A stretch of 51,374 nucleotides of DNA from positions 1 to 51,374 of the forward strand of contig JAIFWP010000004.1 of the NCBI GenBank assembly GCA_019661785.1, given 5' to 3'. How positions within the stretch are numbered: the stretch's first letter is position 1; the number at the start of each line of letters is the position of its first letter. The notes under the pieces are model-generated. The model ran no database searches. It saw nothing but the letters and a program-made list of their open reading frames with translations, and was not told the DNA's origin. The translations under genes and the position numbers were made by a program. Source of the DNA: Candidatus Parcubacteria bacterium. GTDB lineage: Bacteria > Patescibacteriota > Minisyncoccia > Phycocordibacterales > Zambryskibacteraceae. This document shows positions 1-8,565 of the stretch, in pieces.

Positions 1-604
1 GGACAGAGAAGATGTCTCCAGTTGGAATGGTTGAGATGATACTGAAGGTGCCGTTGTTCTGCTCATAGTTATTGACGAAGAGATCGGTGAAGGTGCCGAT
101 AGATGAGAAGAGAGATGTTGAGGTGGCGTGGGTGGAGGTGGCATATGTGGTCGAGGCAATATTGCCGACGACATTTTGCGCTACGAAGGCGGCTGGCACG
201 GCGCCTATCACCTTCCTCGGAGACATCTCCCCATCCCACACAGGGGTGATACTGTCGCTGCCGCCTATCTCCACTCCAAGGTAGAGAGTTTGGTTGAAAT
301 CCACACCGGTAAAAGGTGTCGTCGAGCCAAGCATTATAGAGAAGAGGCCCTTCGTAACCTCTACCCTGTTGGTCCCTGTAAGAGTCTCAGTCCATATAGC
401 TGCTGTGCCCGAGGCTGCAGTATATAAATTGAAGCGCATATTATAAGAGCCGTCGGTCACGGCCACGTTCTGCGGAGTGATGAGGCGTCCTTGGTAATTC
501 ACCTGCGCATTGAAGGCGGCATGAACCGGAGCGGCGAATGCCAAATGGCAAATAACCAAGAGAGCTGCGAATGCCAAATGGCGAATGTTGAATTTATTAG
601 TCAT
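1..604 (-). CDS. Secreted/surface protein, partial (runs off left edge)
   Basis: Not in the ORF track because it is open to the window edge. Minus-strand translation: MTNKFNIRHLAFAALLVICHLAFAAPVHAAFNAQVNYQGRLITPQNVAVTDGSYNMRFNLYTAASGTAAIWTETLTGTNRVEV...; signal peptide; start overlaps the stop of the upstream gene (ATGACTAA). Confidence 0.8.
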   Translation of the reverse strand, partial: MTNKFNIRHLAFAALLVICHLAFAAPVHAAFNAQVNYQGRLITPQNVAVTDGSYNMRFNLYTAASGTAAIWTETLTGTNRVEVTKGLFSIMLGSTTPFTGVDFNQTLYLGVEIGGSDSITPVWDGEMSPRKVIGAVPAAFVAQNVVGNIASTTYATSTHATSTSLFSSIGTFTDLFVNNYEQNNGTFSIISTIPTGDIFSV

Positions 605-2312
605 TGGACATTTGGGCTTTAGACATTTTTCCCACAAGCGCTGTCCATGGCTCCTCCTCTATAATAGTGAGCTCCTTATACTTGCGGCGGGTGAACCATA
701 CATATAGGCCAGCCACAAGCACTACGGCTATCCCGTAGCCAAAGAATTTCTTGCTCTTCTCGTCGAGAAGGAAGAGCTTTATCTCACCGAGCTTCACGGC
801 GATAGTACCCTTGAGGCTCTTCAACCCATGGTTTGCATAGTCGAGGATGTCGAGCTTGAGCTTGTAGACAGTCGGGTCGCCCAAGCTCGCCACTGTGGCC
901 TCGTACCTAGTGTGGTCGGTGTTCGGACGCAGGATAAAGGTGAATCGCTTATAGTCTGCAGTGACCATGGATACTGCTATCGTCTTTAGCACTGGCGGCA
1001 GGTGGTAGGCCCTAAGAGCCACGGTCAGGTTCTCATTCCCCACTACGCTCACGAGACCGTCTTTTACAGGCAAGCTGTCGCCGTTTTGTATGAAGAGGAA
1101 ATCATTTAAGGAGAGCTTGCCAATCTTGGGATCGACTACGCCTGCGGCAGCCAAGTTCTCAAGCGGAGATGTACCGACTTGCGCGAGCACGCCTGAGGAA
1201 TAGTTCCCCGCCAAGTCGACAGTGAAGATGGCGTAGAAGTATGTGCCATCCTGCCTCACATTTGCATCAGCGAAGCTCTCAACCCCTGAAGCGTCCTTAT
1301 TCTCGAATATCTTTTCTCCATCCTCGGGAGAGGTTGGGTAGAAGTCTTCTCGCCTGACTATACGCACCCCTACTACTCGCTTGTCGATTGGCAGCTTCCA
1401 AGCTAGGTCAACACTGGCCTGTCTTCCGCTCGTGGAAGGACTCATGGTCGCGGTAAAATTTGTAACATTGGCTGGACGCGCAGAGAGAGCGATATTCGCC
1501 GTACGGAAAGTCATATAGTAAGTGGTCACATGGTCATAGCCATCGCGGAGAAGCACCTTGACCATATAGAGAGTCCCCGGCGAGAGATGCTCTAGGAGGA
1601 AGGTGTGTAGATCAGCGAATCCCTGCGAGAGATGCCCATCAGCATAGGATGCATCTTTCCCCCACAAGAGCTCTGCCTTGAGCGTGGTTGTGGTGACAAA
1701 GGAGATGACAGCACTCTCGTCGCTGGCTGAGACGCTCCAATGTATTACCGAAGAGCCCAATATCCCAGGAGTGGGCGCGCCCCCAGGTATCGAGCCTGAG
1801 AATGTCCTCGCAGTGACTGGGTCAGACAGAGGACCTTCGTTCCCCGCAGCATCTACGGCCGAGACTCTGTAGACATATTGAGTATTGGCGCTCAACCCTG
1901 AGTCGACATAATCCCGTGGGAAGCTTGCTACATCATTCACCTTCACTCCGTCGCGGTATATGTAGTAGCGATCTATGCCATAGTCGTCGAAAGCCTCTCC
2001 CCAAGCAAGCTCTATCTCATCTGTACTAAGAGGTGTCGCGCTCAAGGATGGCGTAATGCCTGGCGGTACTATGTCGAGCTGCATGAACTCGTATCCCTGT
2101 AGGCCTGTGTAGTTCGTCGAGCTAGAGACTCCAGAGACTAGTTCTCCGGCTGTATCTTGAAGGGCATAGCTCCCCGACTCCGAGCGAGCGCCTGCGATGT
2201 TCACGCTGTCAGATTGGATCTTGTAAACGCTTGAGGACATAGCCTGCTGCGCATAAGCAATCTGCGTTGTAGAGAGCGAGAGTATGCAGATAGTTAATAG
2301 AGTCCTTTTCAT
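597..2312 (-). CDS. Secreted protein with fibronectin type III-like repeats and C-terminal TM anchor
   Basis: 571 aa; N-terminal signal peptide, FN3-like motifs (YYIYRDGVKV...YVDSGLSANTQYVYRVSAVDAAGNEG), C-terminal hydrophobic helix followed by RRK. Confidence 0.75.
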   Translation of the reverse strand: MKRTLLTICILSLSTTQIAYAQQAMSSSVYKIQSDSVNIAGARSESGSYALQDTAGELVSGVSSSTNYTGLQGYEFMQLDIVPPGITPSLSATPLSTDEIELAWGEAFDDYGIDRYYIYRDGVKVNDVASFPRDYVDSGLSANTQYVYRVSAVDAAGNEGPLSDPVTARTFSGSIPGGAPTPGILGSSVIHWSVSASDESAVISFVTTTTLKAELLWGKDASYADGHLSQGFADLHTFLLEHLSPGTLYMVKVLLRDGYDHVTTYYMTFRTANIALSARPANVTNFTATMSPSTSGRQASVDLAWKLPIDKRVVGVRIVRREDFYPTSPEDGEKIFENKDASGVESFADANVRQDGTYFYAIFTVDLAGNYSSGVLAQVGTSPLENLAAAGVVDPKIGKLSLNDFLFIQNGDSLPVKDGLVSVVGNENLTVALRAYHLPPVLKTIAVSMVTADYKRFTFILRPNTDHTRYEATVASLGDPTVYKLKLDILDYANHGLKSLKGTIAVKLGEIKLFLLDEKSKKFFGYGIAVVLVAGLYVWFTRRKYKELTIIEEEPWTALVGKMSKAQMSND

Positions 2313-2318
2313 TGCTTT

Positions 2319-3437
2319 CTAGTTGTTCTCTTTATTTTTGTCTTTGATAGGCACGAGAACATATGTGTATGAGCCGGTGGAAGAGCTCTCTTTGAAAACC
2401 GGAGTGATTATGCCAGACGCGCCGTCCGCATCGCCGTATATGGACACTTCATCTGAGAAGATGTTTTTGATCTTCTGCACTGTACCTAAGTGGTCGCCAC
2501 CATCTTCTGTCACGACTACGCCCTCGGCGAGAGGCTTCGTCTTGACCTCTGCGACCTGAGGCGCTGCGACAGGAGTTACTCCAGATAATATGCCAGAGAA
2601 GAAGTCCTTCACCCCGCTGCCCAAAGCCGAGGCTAAGTGCGAGGAGCCTGTTCGTACTGGGGCCATCACCACGTCCGCGGTGTTCATAGCTAGAGCTATC
2701 TTCATGTCTATGCTGTCAGCGGAACTAGGCGAGAGGAAACCAATCCAAGAGTAAGACACAGCGGAGATAATCATGAGCGAGAGCGAGACTGTGACAGTGT
2801 GGCGCATCATGCGCGAGTAGTTTGTCTGAGGCTTTTCCTTAGAGAGGTTTGGCAATGGAGAGAGTTTCTCAGGCAAGTACGATATGCTCTTCGATTTAAC
2901 TTCTGATTTAACTTGAGCTTTGGGCAAAAGTTTTGGGAGTACACGAGCAGTTGGATATTTGTTTACTGATCGTATGACAGGAAGACTGGGTGCTGTTATC
3001 ACCAGTTCCTGCGGAAGTTTTGCAGAGAAAGAATTTTGCTTCTTATAGGCGAGCAATGACTTGCGAGATACATACCAAGCCCGGCCCATCATCTTGCCTT
3101 CTACAACTCCACCTCTTATGAGCTGTCCAACATAATCCGTCGTATACCCCGACTCCCTTGCGGCTACGATACTTGATATGAACTTCTCTCCGTTTATGTA
3201 AATCTCCTTTTTTCCTAAGGCTGGTCTACCGAGCTTAATGCTCTTCTCTGAGCCATTGTCCTTCCTGTATCGCAAGAGTGATCTCCTAGAGACAAACCAG
3301 GTCCTGCCGACCATCTTTCCTGACACCGCACCAGACCTTGCTAACTGGCCGATATAATCCGCAGAGTACCCGAGATCTAGTCCTGCTCGTTTAGCCGAGA
3401 TAAATTTCTCGCCATCAATTAAAAGGTCCTTATTCAT
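2319..3437 (-). CDS. Membrane-anchored protein with tandem excisionase/HTH_17-like domains
   Basis: Two copies of a ~50-aa module (INGEKFIS..AA..GY..DY.GQL.R.G.V.GKM.GR.W.VSR.SLL.Y.K), then a TM helix and an outer domain. ATG at 3437; the track starts at TTG 3440. Confidence 0.6.
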   Translation of the reverse strand: MNKDLLIDGEKFISAKRAGLDLGYSADYIGQLARSGAVSGKMVGRTWFVSRRSLLRYRKDNGSEKSIKLGRPALGKKEIYINGEKFISSIVAARESGYTTDYVGQLIRGGVVEGKMMGRAWYVSRKSLLAYKKQNSFSAKLPQELVITAPSLPVIRSVNKYPTARVLPKLLPKAQVKSEVKSKSISYLPEKLSPLPNLSKEKPQTNYSRMMRHTVTVSLSLMIISAVSYSWIGFLSPSSADSIDMKIALAMNTADVVMAPVRTGSSHLASALGSGVKDFFSGILSGVTPVAAPQVAEVKTKPLAEGVVVTEDGGDHLGTVQKIKNIFSDEVSIYGDADGASGIITPVFKESSSTGSYTYVLVPIKDKNKENN

Positions 3438-3445
3438 CAACGTAA

Positions 3446-3451
3446 ATTATA
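3446..3451 (-). promoter_or_regulatory. -10 box TATAAT, 8 nt before ATG (leaderless-type)
   Basis: TATAAT-TTACGTTG-ATG read on the minus strand. Confidence 0.5.
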
Positions 3452-3689
3452 GTTCCAATCTCGGCAGTTGCATACGAAATTAAATAAGAGATATGGGGAC
3501 AAGTCTTAGATAAATTGGCTCACTGAGTATCAATTATTCGACCAGGGCTGAATTACGTAGTTAAGCCGTATTCTGGGATCCAAGAGCTAAGGGCCTTTCT
3601 TCTCCACAGACAGGATAGCTTAACCTTGATAACCTATATGAAAAGATATAAGATTATCTATATAGCTTTAGTAATGTTTAGATAAGACT

Positions 3690-3926
3690 ATGTCAGAAAT
3701 CTACTTCTCAGTTAAAGAAGCCGCCGAGATACTTGGAGTCACTCCGCTTACTCTTCGCAATTGGGATAAGTCCGGCAAGTTCCCCGCCCAGAGGCATCCT
3801 ATGAATAACTACCGTGTGTATAAGCACTCCTCACTCCTTAAGGTCATTGATGATATAGAGAACGGCACTAGCAAGTCGAACGCCGAGAAGCGCATCAAGC
3901 GCCTCATGATAAAGCATCTAGACTAA
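3690..3926 (+). CDS. MerR/HTH_17-like DNA-binding protein
   Basis: 78 aa: YFSVKEAAEILGVTPLTLRNWDKSGKFPAQRHPMNNYRVYKHSSL, typical MerR-type HTH. Confidence 0.7.
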   Translation: MSEIYFSVKEAAEILGVTPLTLRNWDKSGKFPAQRHPMNNYRVYKHSSLLKVIDDIENGTSKSNAEKRIKRLMIKHLD

Positions 3927-5273
3927 CTCGGAGAAGATTTTCTTCAGCACTTGAGGATTCGCTCTGCCCTTTGTAGCTTTGATACCCTGACCAACCAAAA
4001 AGTCTACTATCTTAACATTTGGATTCTCCGCGATGACTTTCTCCGCTATAAGGCGCAGCTCGCTCTCATTACTCATTTGTATTAAATTATTTTTCTCGGC
4101 AATCTGTCGAGGGAGAGTGTCGTTATTCCCTTCCAATTCCTTCAGTATTATCTTTGCGCTAGTTGATGACACTTCGCCATCTGAGATGAGCTGCATTGTG
4201 GCGATAACGCTCTCTGGAGTCGCCTTGAGGACACTCGGGTTCGTGGCAATGTAGTTTGAAGCCAGTTTTAGCAGTGTTTTATTCGACGTTAAATCAATCA
4301 GCTTGTCGAGGTATTGACCTCTCTCAATATCTCTCGTGTAAGACTCGGCGGACTCCAGAGTAAGTTCGATACCCTTCATGTACCTTTCTCGCCTCTCCCA
4401 AGGCAGCTCGGGCAAGGACTTAGCCAACTCACCTAATGCGAACTCCGGTATCTCACCTATAAATAGCTTGGGTAGGTCTGGGTCGGGGAAATAGCGGTAG
4501 TCATGCGACTCCTCCTTAGCTCTCTGAGAGAACGTCGCTTCCTTGTTCTCATCCCAACCTCTCGTCTCCTGAGCAACACGCTCTCCCCTCTCAAGAATCT
4601 CTGTCTGTCTGTCCACTTCGTATTTGATAGCCTTCTCCACTGCGCGGAAAGAGTTGAGATTCTTCACCTCAACCTTGGTACCAAGTTCATCATCCTTACT
4701 TATTGAAATGTTGGCCTCGACTCTCATCTCACCCTTCTCCATATTGGCTTCAGAGGCGCCTAGATAGCGGAGCAGGAGCTGGAGCTCCTTGGCGAAGTCA
4801 GAAGCTTTAACAGCATCATGTATAACCGGCTCCGTGACTAGCTCCATGAGCGGCACTCCAGCTCTGTTGAAATCAACCAGCGAAGAGTCTTCGGAGTGTT
4901 TAGAGTTGGCAGTATCCTCCTCAAGATGGATGCGGGTGAGCTTAACCCCAGCTATCTCTCCGCCTTCGACTAGGGGGTGCTTGTACTGGCTTATCTGGTA
5001 GCCCTTAGGTATATCTGGGTAGAAGTAGTTCTTGCGGTCGAACTCAGTGTAATCGGCGAGCTTGCCCTTGGCTGCAGCCCCTACACGGAGCACTTGGCGC
5101 ACAGCCTCCTTATTTATAACGGGCAAAGTCCCAGGATATCCTAGGCAAACCGGGCATATATGGGTATTGGGCTCAGAGTCAAAAGGGCTATTAGCCGAGT
5201 CACAGAACATCTTCGTCCTAGTCCGGAGCTCTGCGTGTATCTCGAGGCCTATAGTGGGCTTGTAGTCGCTCAT
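3918..5273 (-). CDS. gatB: Aspartyl/glutamyl-tRNA(Asn/Gln) amidotransferase subunit B
   Basis: 451 aa; GLEIHAELRTRTKMFC, KNYFYPDIPKGYQISQY, PDLPKL motifs of GatB. Confidence 0.95.
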   Translation of the reverse strand: MSDYKPTIGLEIHAELRTRTKMFCDSANSPFDSEPNTHICPVCLGYPGTLPVINKEAVRQVLRVGAAAKGKLADYTEFDRKNYFYPDIPKGYQISQYKHPLVEGGEIAGVKLTRIHLEEDTANSKHSEDSSLVDFNRAGVPLMELVTEPVIHDAVKASDFAKELQLLLRYLGASEANMEKGEMRVEANISISKDDELGTKVEVKNLNSFRAVEKAIKYEVDRQTEILERGERVAQETRGWDENKEATFSQRAKEESHDYRYFPDPDLPKLFIGEIPEFALGELAKSLPELPWERRERYMKGIELTLESAESYTRDIERGQYLDKLIDLTSNKTLLKLASNYIATNPSVLKATPESVIATMQLISDGEVSSTSAKIILKELEGNNDTLPRQIAEKNNLIQMSNESELRLIAEKVIAENPNVKIVDFLVGQGIKATKGRANPQVLKKIFSELV

Positions 5274-6229
5274 GAGAAGCTCGTCAAGTAATCCTTCAAG
5301 TTCTTTATAAGAATATCATCTATTATGGATACTGGTAGTACTGTCCTCTTGAGACCCTTGAGGAGCTTCATCCTCTCCTCCCTCTCCTCCTCTGATACGG
5401 TGTCGATTTTTGTGAGAAGTATTATCTCCTGCTTGTCAGCGATATCCTTGTTATATAAGAGGAGCTCCTTGCGCACCACATCATAGGCCTTCAGAGGGTC
5501 TGGCTCATCAGCTGAAATACAATGGAGCAGAGCCTTGGTCCTCCTTACATGGCGGAGGAACTTGTGCCCCAAGCCCTTGCCCTCCGCAGCACCCTCAATG
5601 AGGCCCGGTATGTCGGCCAAAATGAAGCCAAAGAGCTCGCCCAAGTTAGGCTCGAGCGTTGTGAAGGCGAAAGCCCCTACCTTGGCCTCGGCTCGCGTGA
5701 GAGCATTTAAGAGGCTCGACTTGCCAGCATTTGGCAACCCTATAAGGCCGAAGTCGGCCACGAGCATCACCTCTATATGTATATCTGCTTCCTCCCCCTC
5801 CTTACCGGGAGTCGACTCCTTGGGACTCACGTTCACAGAAGACTTGAAGGATTCATTGCCCCGGCCTCCATTGCCGCCTGAGAGAAGCTTCAGCCTCTGG
5901 CCCTCCTCCGAAAGGTCGAAGGTATGGCCTGTAGTCATGTTCTTAAGCACCGAGCCTATCGGGAACTTCATGGTAATGTCCTTGCCGTCTGCTCCATGCT
6001 TCCTGTCCTTCATGCCGTCCTCGCCATCGCCCGCGGCAAAGACCTTCACATCCCTGTACGAAGCTAGGATGCCTATATCGCGCACGGCCTCGGCATACAC
6101 GTCGCCGCCAGAGCCGCCGTTGCCGCCTGAGGGACCGCCTGAGTCCTTGCCCTTCTCATGCCTCCAGCGCACTACTCCGTCGCCGCCCTTGCCTGCCTTG
6201 AGATGCAGAGTGATTTCGTCTATGAACAT
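5270..6229 (-). CDS. obgE: Obg family GTPase
   Basis: Obg Gly-rich N-domain (MFIDEITLHLKAGKGGDGVVRWRHEKG..GGPSGGNGGSGGDVY) and G motifs GLPNAGKSSLL, DIPGLIEGA. Confidence 0.95.
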   Translation of the reverse strand: MFIDEITLHLKAGKGGDGVVRWRHEKGKDSGGPSGGNGGSGGDVYAEAVRDIGILASYRDVKVFAAGDGEDGMKDRKHGADGKDITMKFPIGSVLKNMTTGHTFDLSEEGQRLKLLSGGNGGRGNESFKSSVNVSPKESTPGKEGEEADIHIEVMLVADFGLIGLPNAGKSSLLNALTRAEAKVGAFAFTTLEPNLGELFGFILADIPGLIEGAAEGKGLGHKFLRHVRRTKALLHCISADEPDPLKAYDVVRKELLLYNKDIADKQEIILLTKIDTVSEEEREERMKLLKGLKRTVLPVSIIDDILIKNLKDYLTSFS

Positions 6230-6238
6230 ATCCTAACC

Positions 6239-7141
6239 TTACTGTTCGAGAGCCTTCTTCGCAAGGGCTAGCGCGCCTTCCTTGCTAGCAGCAAGACACA
6301 TAAAACCGCTCCTATGGCAGAACTTAGCATCCTTAACTCCTGTAGCCTGTTCAAGCTCTTGGCCGTCTTTGGCTCGCCAAGACTCTGGCAAAGGCTTACG
6401 AGATGCGAATGTCGCAGGGTCCTTCTTGATAGCTAGGACTTGCCACGAGGTTCCAGCTCTCTCAGCACGGTAGAGCACTGCATATATAGGCTCAGGGAAA
6501 TTCACTAAAGTGTTCATAACTATTTCTCGTCCGAAGTCGTGCGACTCATCCATGATAATGAGCCGCCTATCAGTAGATTTTTCGTATGCATCTTTAACAA
6601 ATTTTTGCGCCTCAAAAGCATCGGAGGTTATCTTGATTTCCCTAGTGATTATCCATTTGGCCAAGCGCACAGCTTCGAAAAAGCTCTTATCCCAGTTTTC
6701 CTCTTCCTTCCATGTAGGACGATACAAATCTACGATTCCGTTCACAGTAAAAGGAAACACATTGGGAAAATTCGGAGTAATTATGTCCTGCCCATTGTCT
6801 CCGGCATCAATAAGCTGAGTAAGTGTTTGGTCTATCTTTGCCGCTACCTCTGGCAATCCAGCAATCTTATCTCCATAAGTCTTCCATATAAGGCCGAAAG
6901 AGGCGTATTGGATGCCATTATCCCTCTTCCCCGCCCCGCCCATCTGATGATGGTCAAACCTATTCTTTGCCGGATCAAAGACTCCTCCAAGATCCAATGC
7001 GTAGTCTGCTGCATTAACCAAGCCCGCATCTCGAGTACGTGTGACTTCGACATTTTCCTCACCTAGCAGGAGATACAGAGCGGCGACACCAAAAACATCA
7101 TCAGCGTGGAACTTAGCATCATGGGTGACTATCTTAATCAT
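6239..7141 (-). CDS. MYG1/UPF0160 family protein
   Basis: THDAKFHADDVFGVAALYLL, NRFDHHQMGGAGKRDNGIQYASFGLIWKTYG, CHRSGFMCLAASKEGAL are MYG1 hallmarks. Confidence 0.9.
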   Translation of the reverse strand: MIKIVTHDAKFHADDVFGVAALYLLLGEENVEVTRTRDAGLVNAADYALDLGGVFDPAKNRFDHHQMGGAGKRDNGIQYASFGLIWKTYGDKIAGLPEVAAKIDQTLTQLIDAGDNGQDIITPNFPNVFPFTVNGIVDLYRPTWKEEENWDKSFFEAVRLAKWIITREIKITSDAFEAQKFVKDAYEKSTDRRLIIMDESHDFGREIVMNTLVNFPEPIYAVLYRAERAGTSWQVLAIKKDPATFASRKPLPESWRAKDGQELEQATGVKDAKFCHRSGFMCLAASKEGALALAKKALEQ

Positions 7142-7637
7142 GCTTCTTGCTTATATAAGCCAGCAGCAAAAGGTAGGCGCAAACAGTAAGGCTCATAACA
7201 GGGATAGTGATGTAGCCGAAGGCGTGTACATAGACCTTGAGGCAGGCTCCGCCTGCCGAGGTGCAGGCGAGGAGAGACTTGCCGCCAGACTGGGCATATA
7301 TCTGATAGAGAGACACCGCAGCCGCCAGAGCCGTAAGCCGCCATGAATACCTGAAGACTCCCCCATCCTTATGCTTTAAAGCGGTCAAGAAGAGGATGAG
7401 CTGAGGATACAAAAGGATTCTTTGCCACCAACATAGCTCACAAGGCTCATATCCAAGGCCAAGCGAGTAGTAAAGGCTTCCGATAATAGACGCCAAAACA
7501 ACGAGTAGGCCAAGGACCACTGAGTGCTTGCCTATCCACGACGTGATGCTCGGAACCTTAAATACTAAAGCCAACACGACAAGCACAAAAACAATATTGG
7601 ATATGAGGACAAGCGGAGGGATTATCTGTGTAATCAC
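7134..7637 (-). CDS. DsbB-like disulfide bond formation protein
   Basis: 167 aa, four TM helices, GYEPCELCWWQRILLYPQ motif. Confidence 0.85.
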   Translation of the reverse strand: MITQIIPPLVLISNIVFVLVVLALVFKVPSITSWIGKHSVVLGLLVVLASIIGSLYYSLGLGYEPCELCWWQRILLYPQLILFLTALKHKDGGVFRYSWRLTALAAAVSLYQIYAQSGGKSLLACTSAGGACLKVYVHAFGYITIPVMSLTVCAYLLLLAYISKKHD

Positions 7638-8008
7638 TGTGGCAATGGACAGTTAGTTTTCTCTGCCAGAGTCTTCAGGGTCTGTTCGCCAGTAATCCTA
7701 GAGCCATCTCTGAACTGCCATGTTGGATAGCTCTCTATCTTCGCGGCATTGCAGACTGCATTCTGCGATTGGCCATCTGGGTTTGAGCACTCTATATAGG
7801 GCAGGAGCTTCTGCGAAGAGCCGAAGAGGGCCTTGGTGGCCTGGCAGTGCGGACACCAGAAGGCTCCGTAGAATGTGGCTCCGGAGTCCTTGATACAAGT
7901 TGCCAAGCTATCGAGCTTGCCAGTCTTGCCTGGAGTGACTATAAGCCACACTACCAAAGCTACGAAAACTACTGCTACAACGCTCCATATAAGGGTGTTC
8001 TTTTTCAT
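7634..8008 (-). CDS. Membrane-anchored thioredoxin-like protein
   Basis: MKKNTLIWSVVAVVFVALVVWLIV (TM) then FYGAFWCPHCQATKALF. The ORF-track start at 8206 is an extension; ATG 8008 is preceded by TATAAT-N6. Confidence 0.8.
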   Translation of the reverse strand: MKKNTLIWSVVAVVFVALVVWLIVTPGKTGKLDSLATCIKDSGATFYGAFWCPHCQATKALFGSSQKLLPYIECSNPDGQSQNAVCNAAKIESYPTWQFRDGSRITGEQTLKTLAEKTNCPLPQ

Positions 8009-8014
8009 AATCTT

Positions 8015-8020
8015 ATTATA
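8015..8020 (-). promoter_or_regulatory. -10 box TATAAT, 6 nt before ATG 8008
   Basis: TGTATAAT-AAGATT-ATG on the minus strand. Confidence 0.6.
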
Positions 8021-8025
8021 CAGAA

Positions 8026-8556
8026 TTATTTGAATATGCTCTGACCGAATATAAACGCTCCAACGAAGAGCCCCGCCACACGCACGAAGATGCCTCCAAA
8101 GGTGAGCAGGATAAACTTCCAGACATTCATGCGCACGATACCGGCGAGGACAGTTACTATAGTCGTCGGAGTGTATGGTATGCAGCGCGAGACGAAGACC
8201 GTCCACTCGTCGGAGTGCTTGGAAGCGAGCTTCACCCTCACCTTCTCCACTTCATCCCAAGAGAAGCCGAGATACTTCGAGAACTTGGTGATAGCTACGC
8301 GCCCGCCGCTGTAAGCGATGCCGAAGACAACAAGCGAACCCAAAGTAGCGCCAAAAGTGATGGGCAATATGACAGTCCCGAGCATTTTTCCTATGGCAGC
8401 TATCGTAATAGGTTTGCCGAAGAAAAAAGCCACCCCGACAAGGAGCAAGGGAGACGGCAGGGGGAAGGCTACTTCCTCTAGGAATGCCCCGACGAAGAAG
8501 CCGAGAGTACTCCACGCTCCTGCCTGCAAAATCCAATTTTGGACGAATGCGAACAT
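8026..8556 (-). CDS. DedA/VTT-domain membrane protein
   Basis: AFLEEVAFPLPSPLLLVGVAFFFG...VSRCIPYTPTTIVTVLAGIVRMNVWKF. Confidence 0.7.
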   Translation of the reverse strand: MFAFVQNWILQAGAWSTLGFFVGAFLEEVAFPLPSPLLLVGVAFFFGKPITIAAIGKMLGTVILPITFGATLGSLVVFGIAYSGGRVAITKFSKYLGFSWDEVEKVRVKLASKHSDEWTVFVSRCIPYTPTTIVTVLAGIVRMNVWKFILLTFGGIFVRVAGLFVGAFIFGQSIFK

Positions 8557-8565
8557 TACTCTATT

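Noticed and set aside
72-427. Plus-strand ORFs of 70 and 99 aa at the left edge
   Set aside because: Antisense to the partial surface protein with a clear signal peptide and QVNYQGRLI motif.
3452-3689. Possible ncRNA in the 240-bp intergenic region
   Set aside because: Some short inverted repeats (AAGGGCCTT, GATAACC-like) but no convincing conserved fold or terminator by eye.
5535-6236. 233-aa plus-strand ORF opposite obgE
   Set aside because: Antisense to a confident ObgE; low-complexity Pro/Ser-rich translation typical of the reverse of Gly-rich coding sequence.
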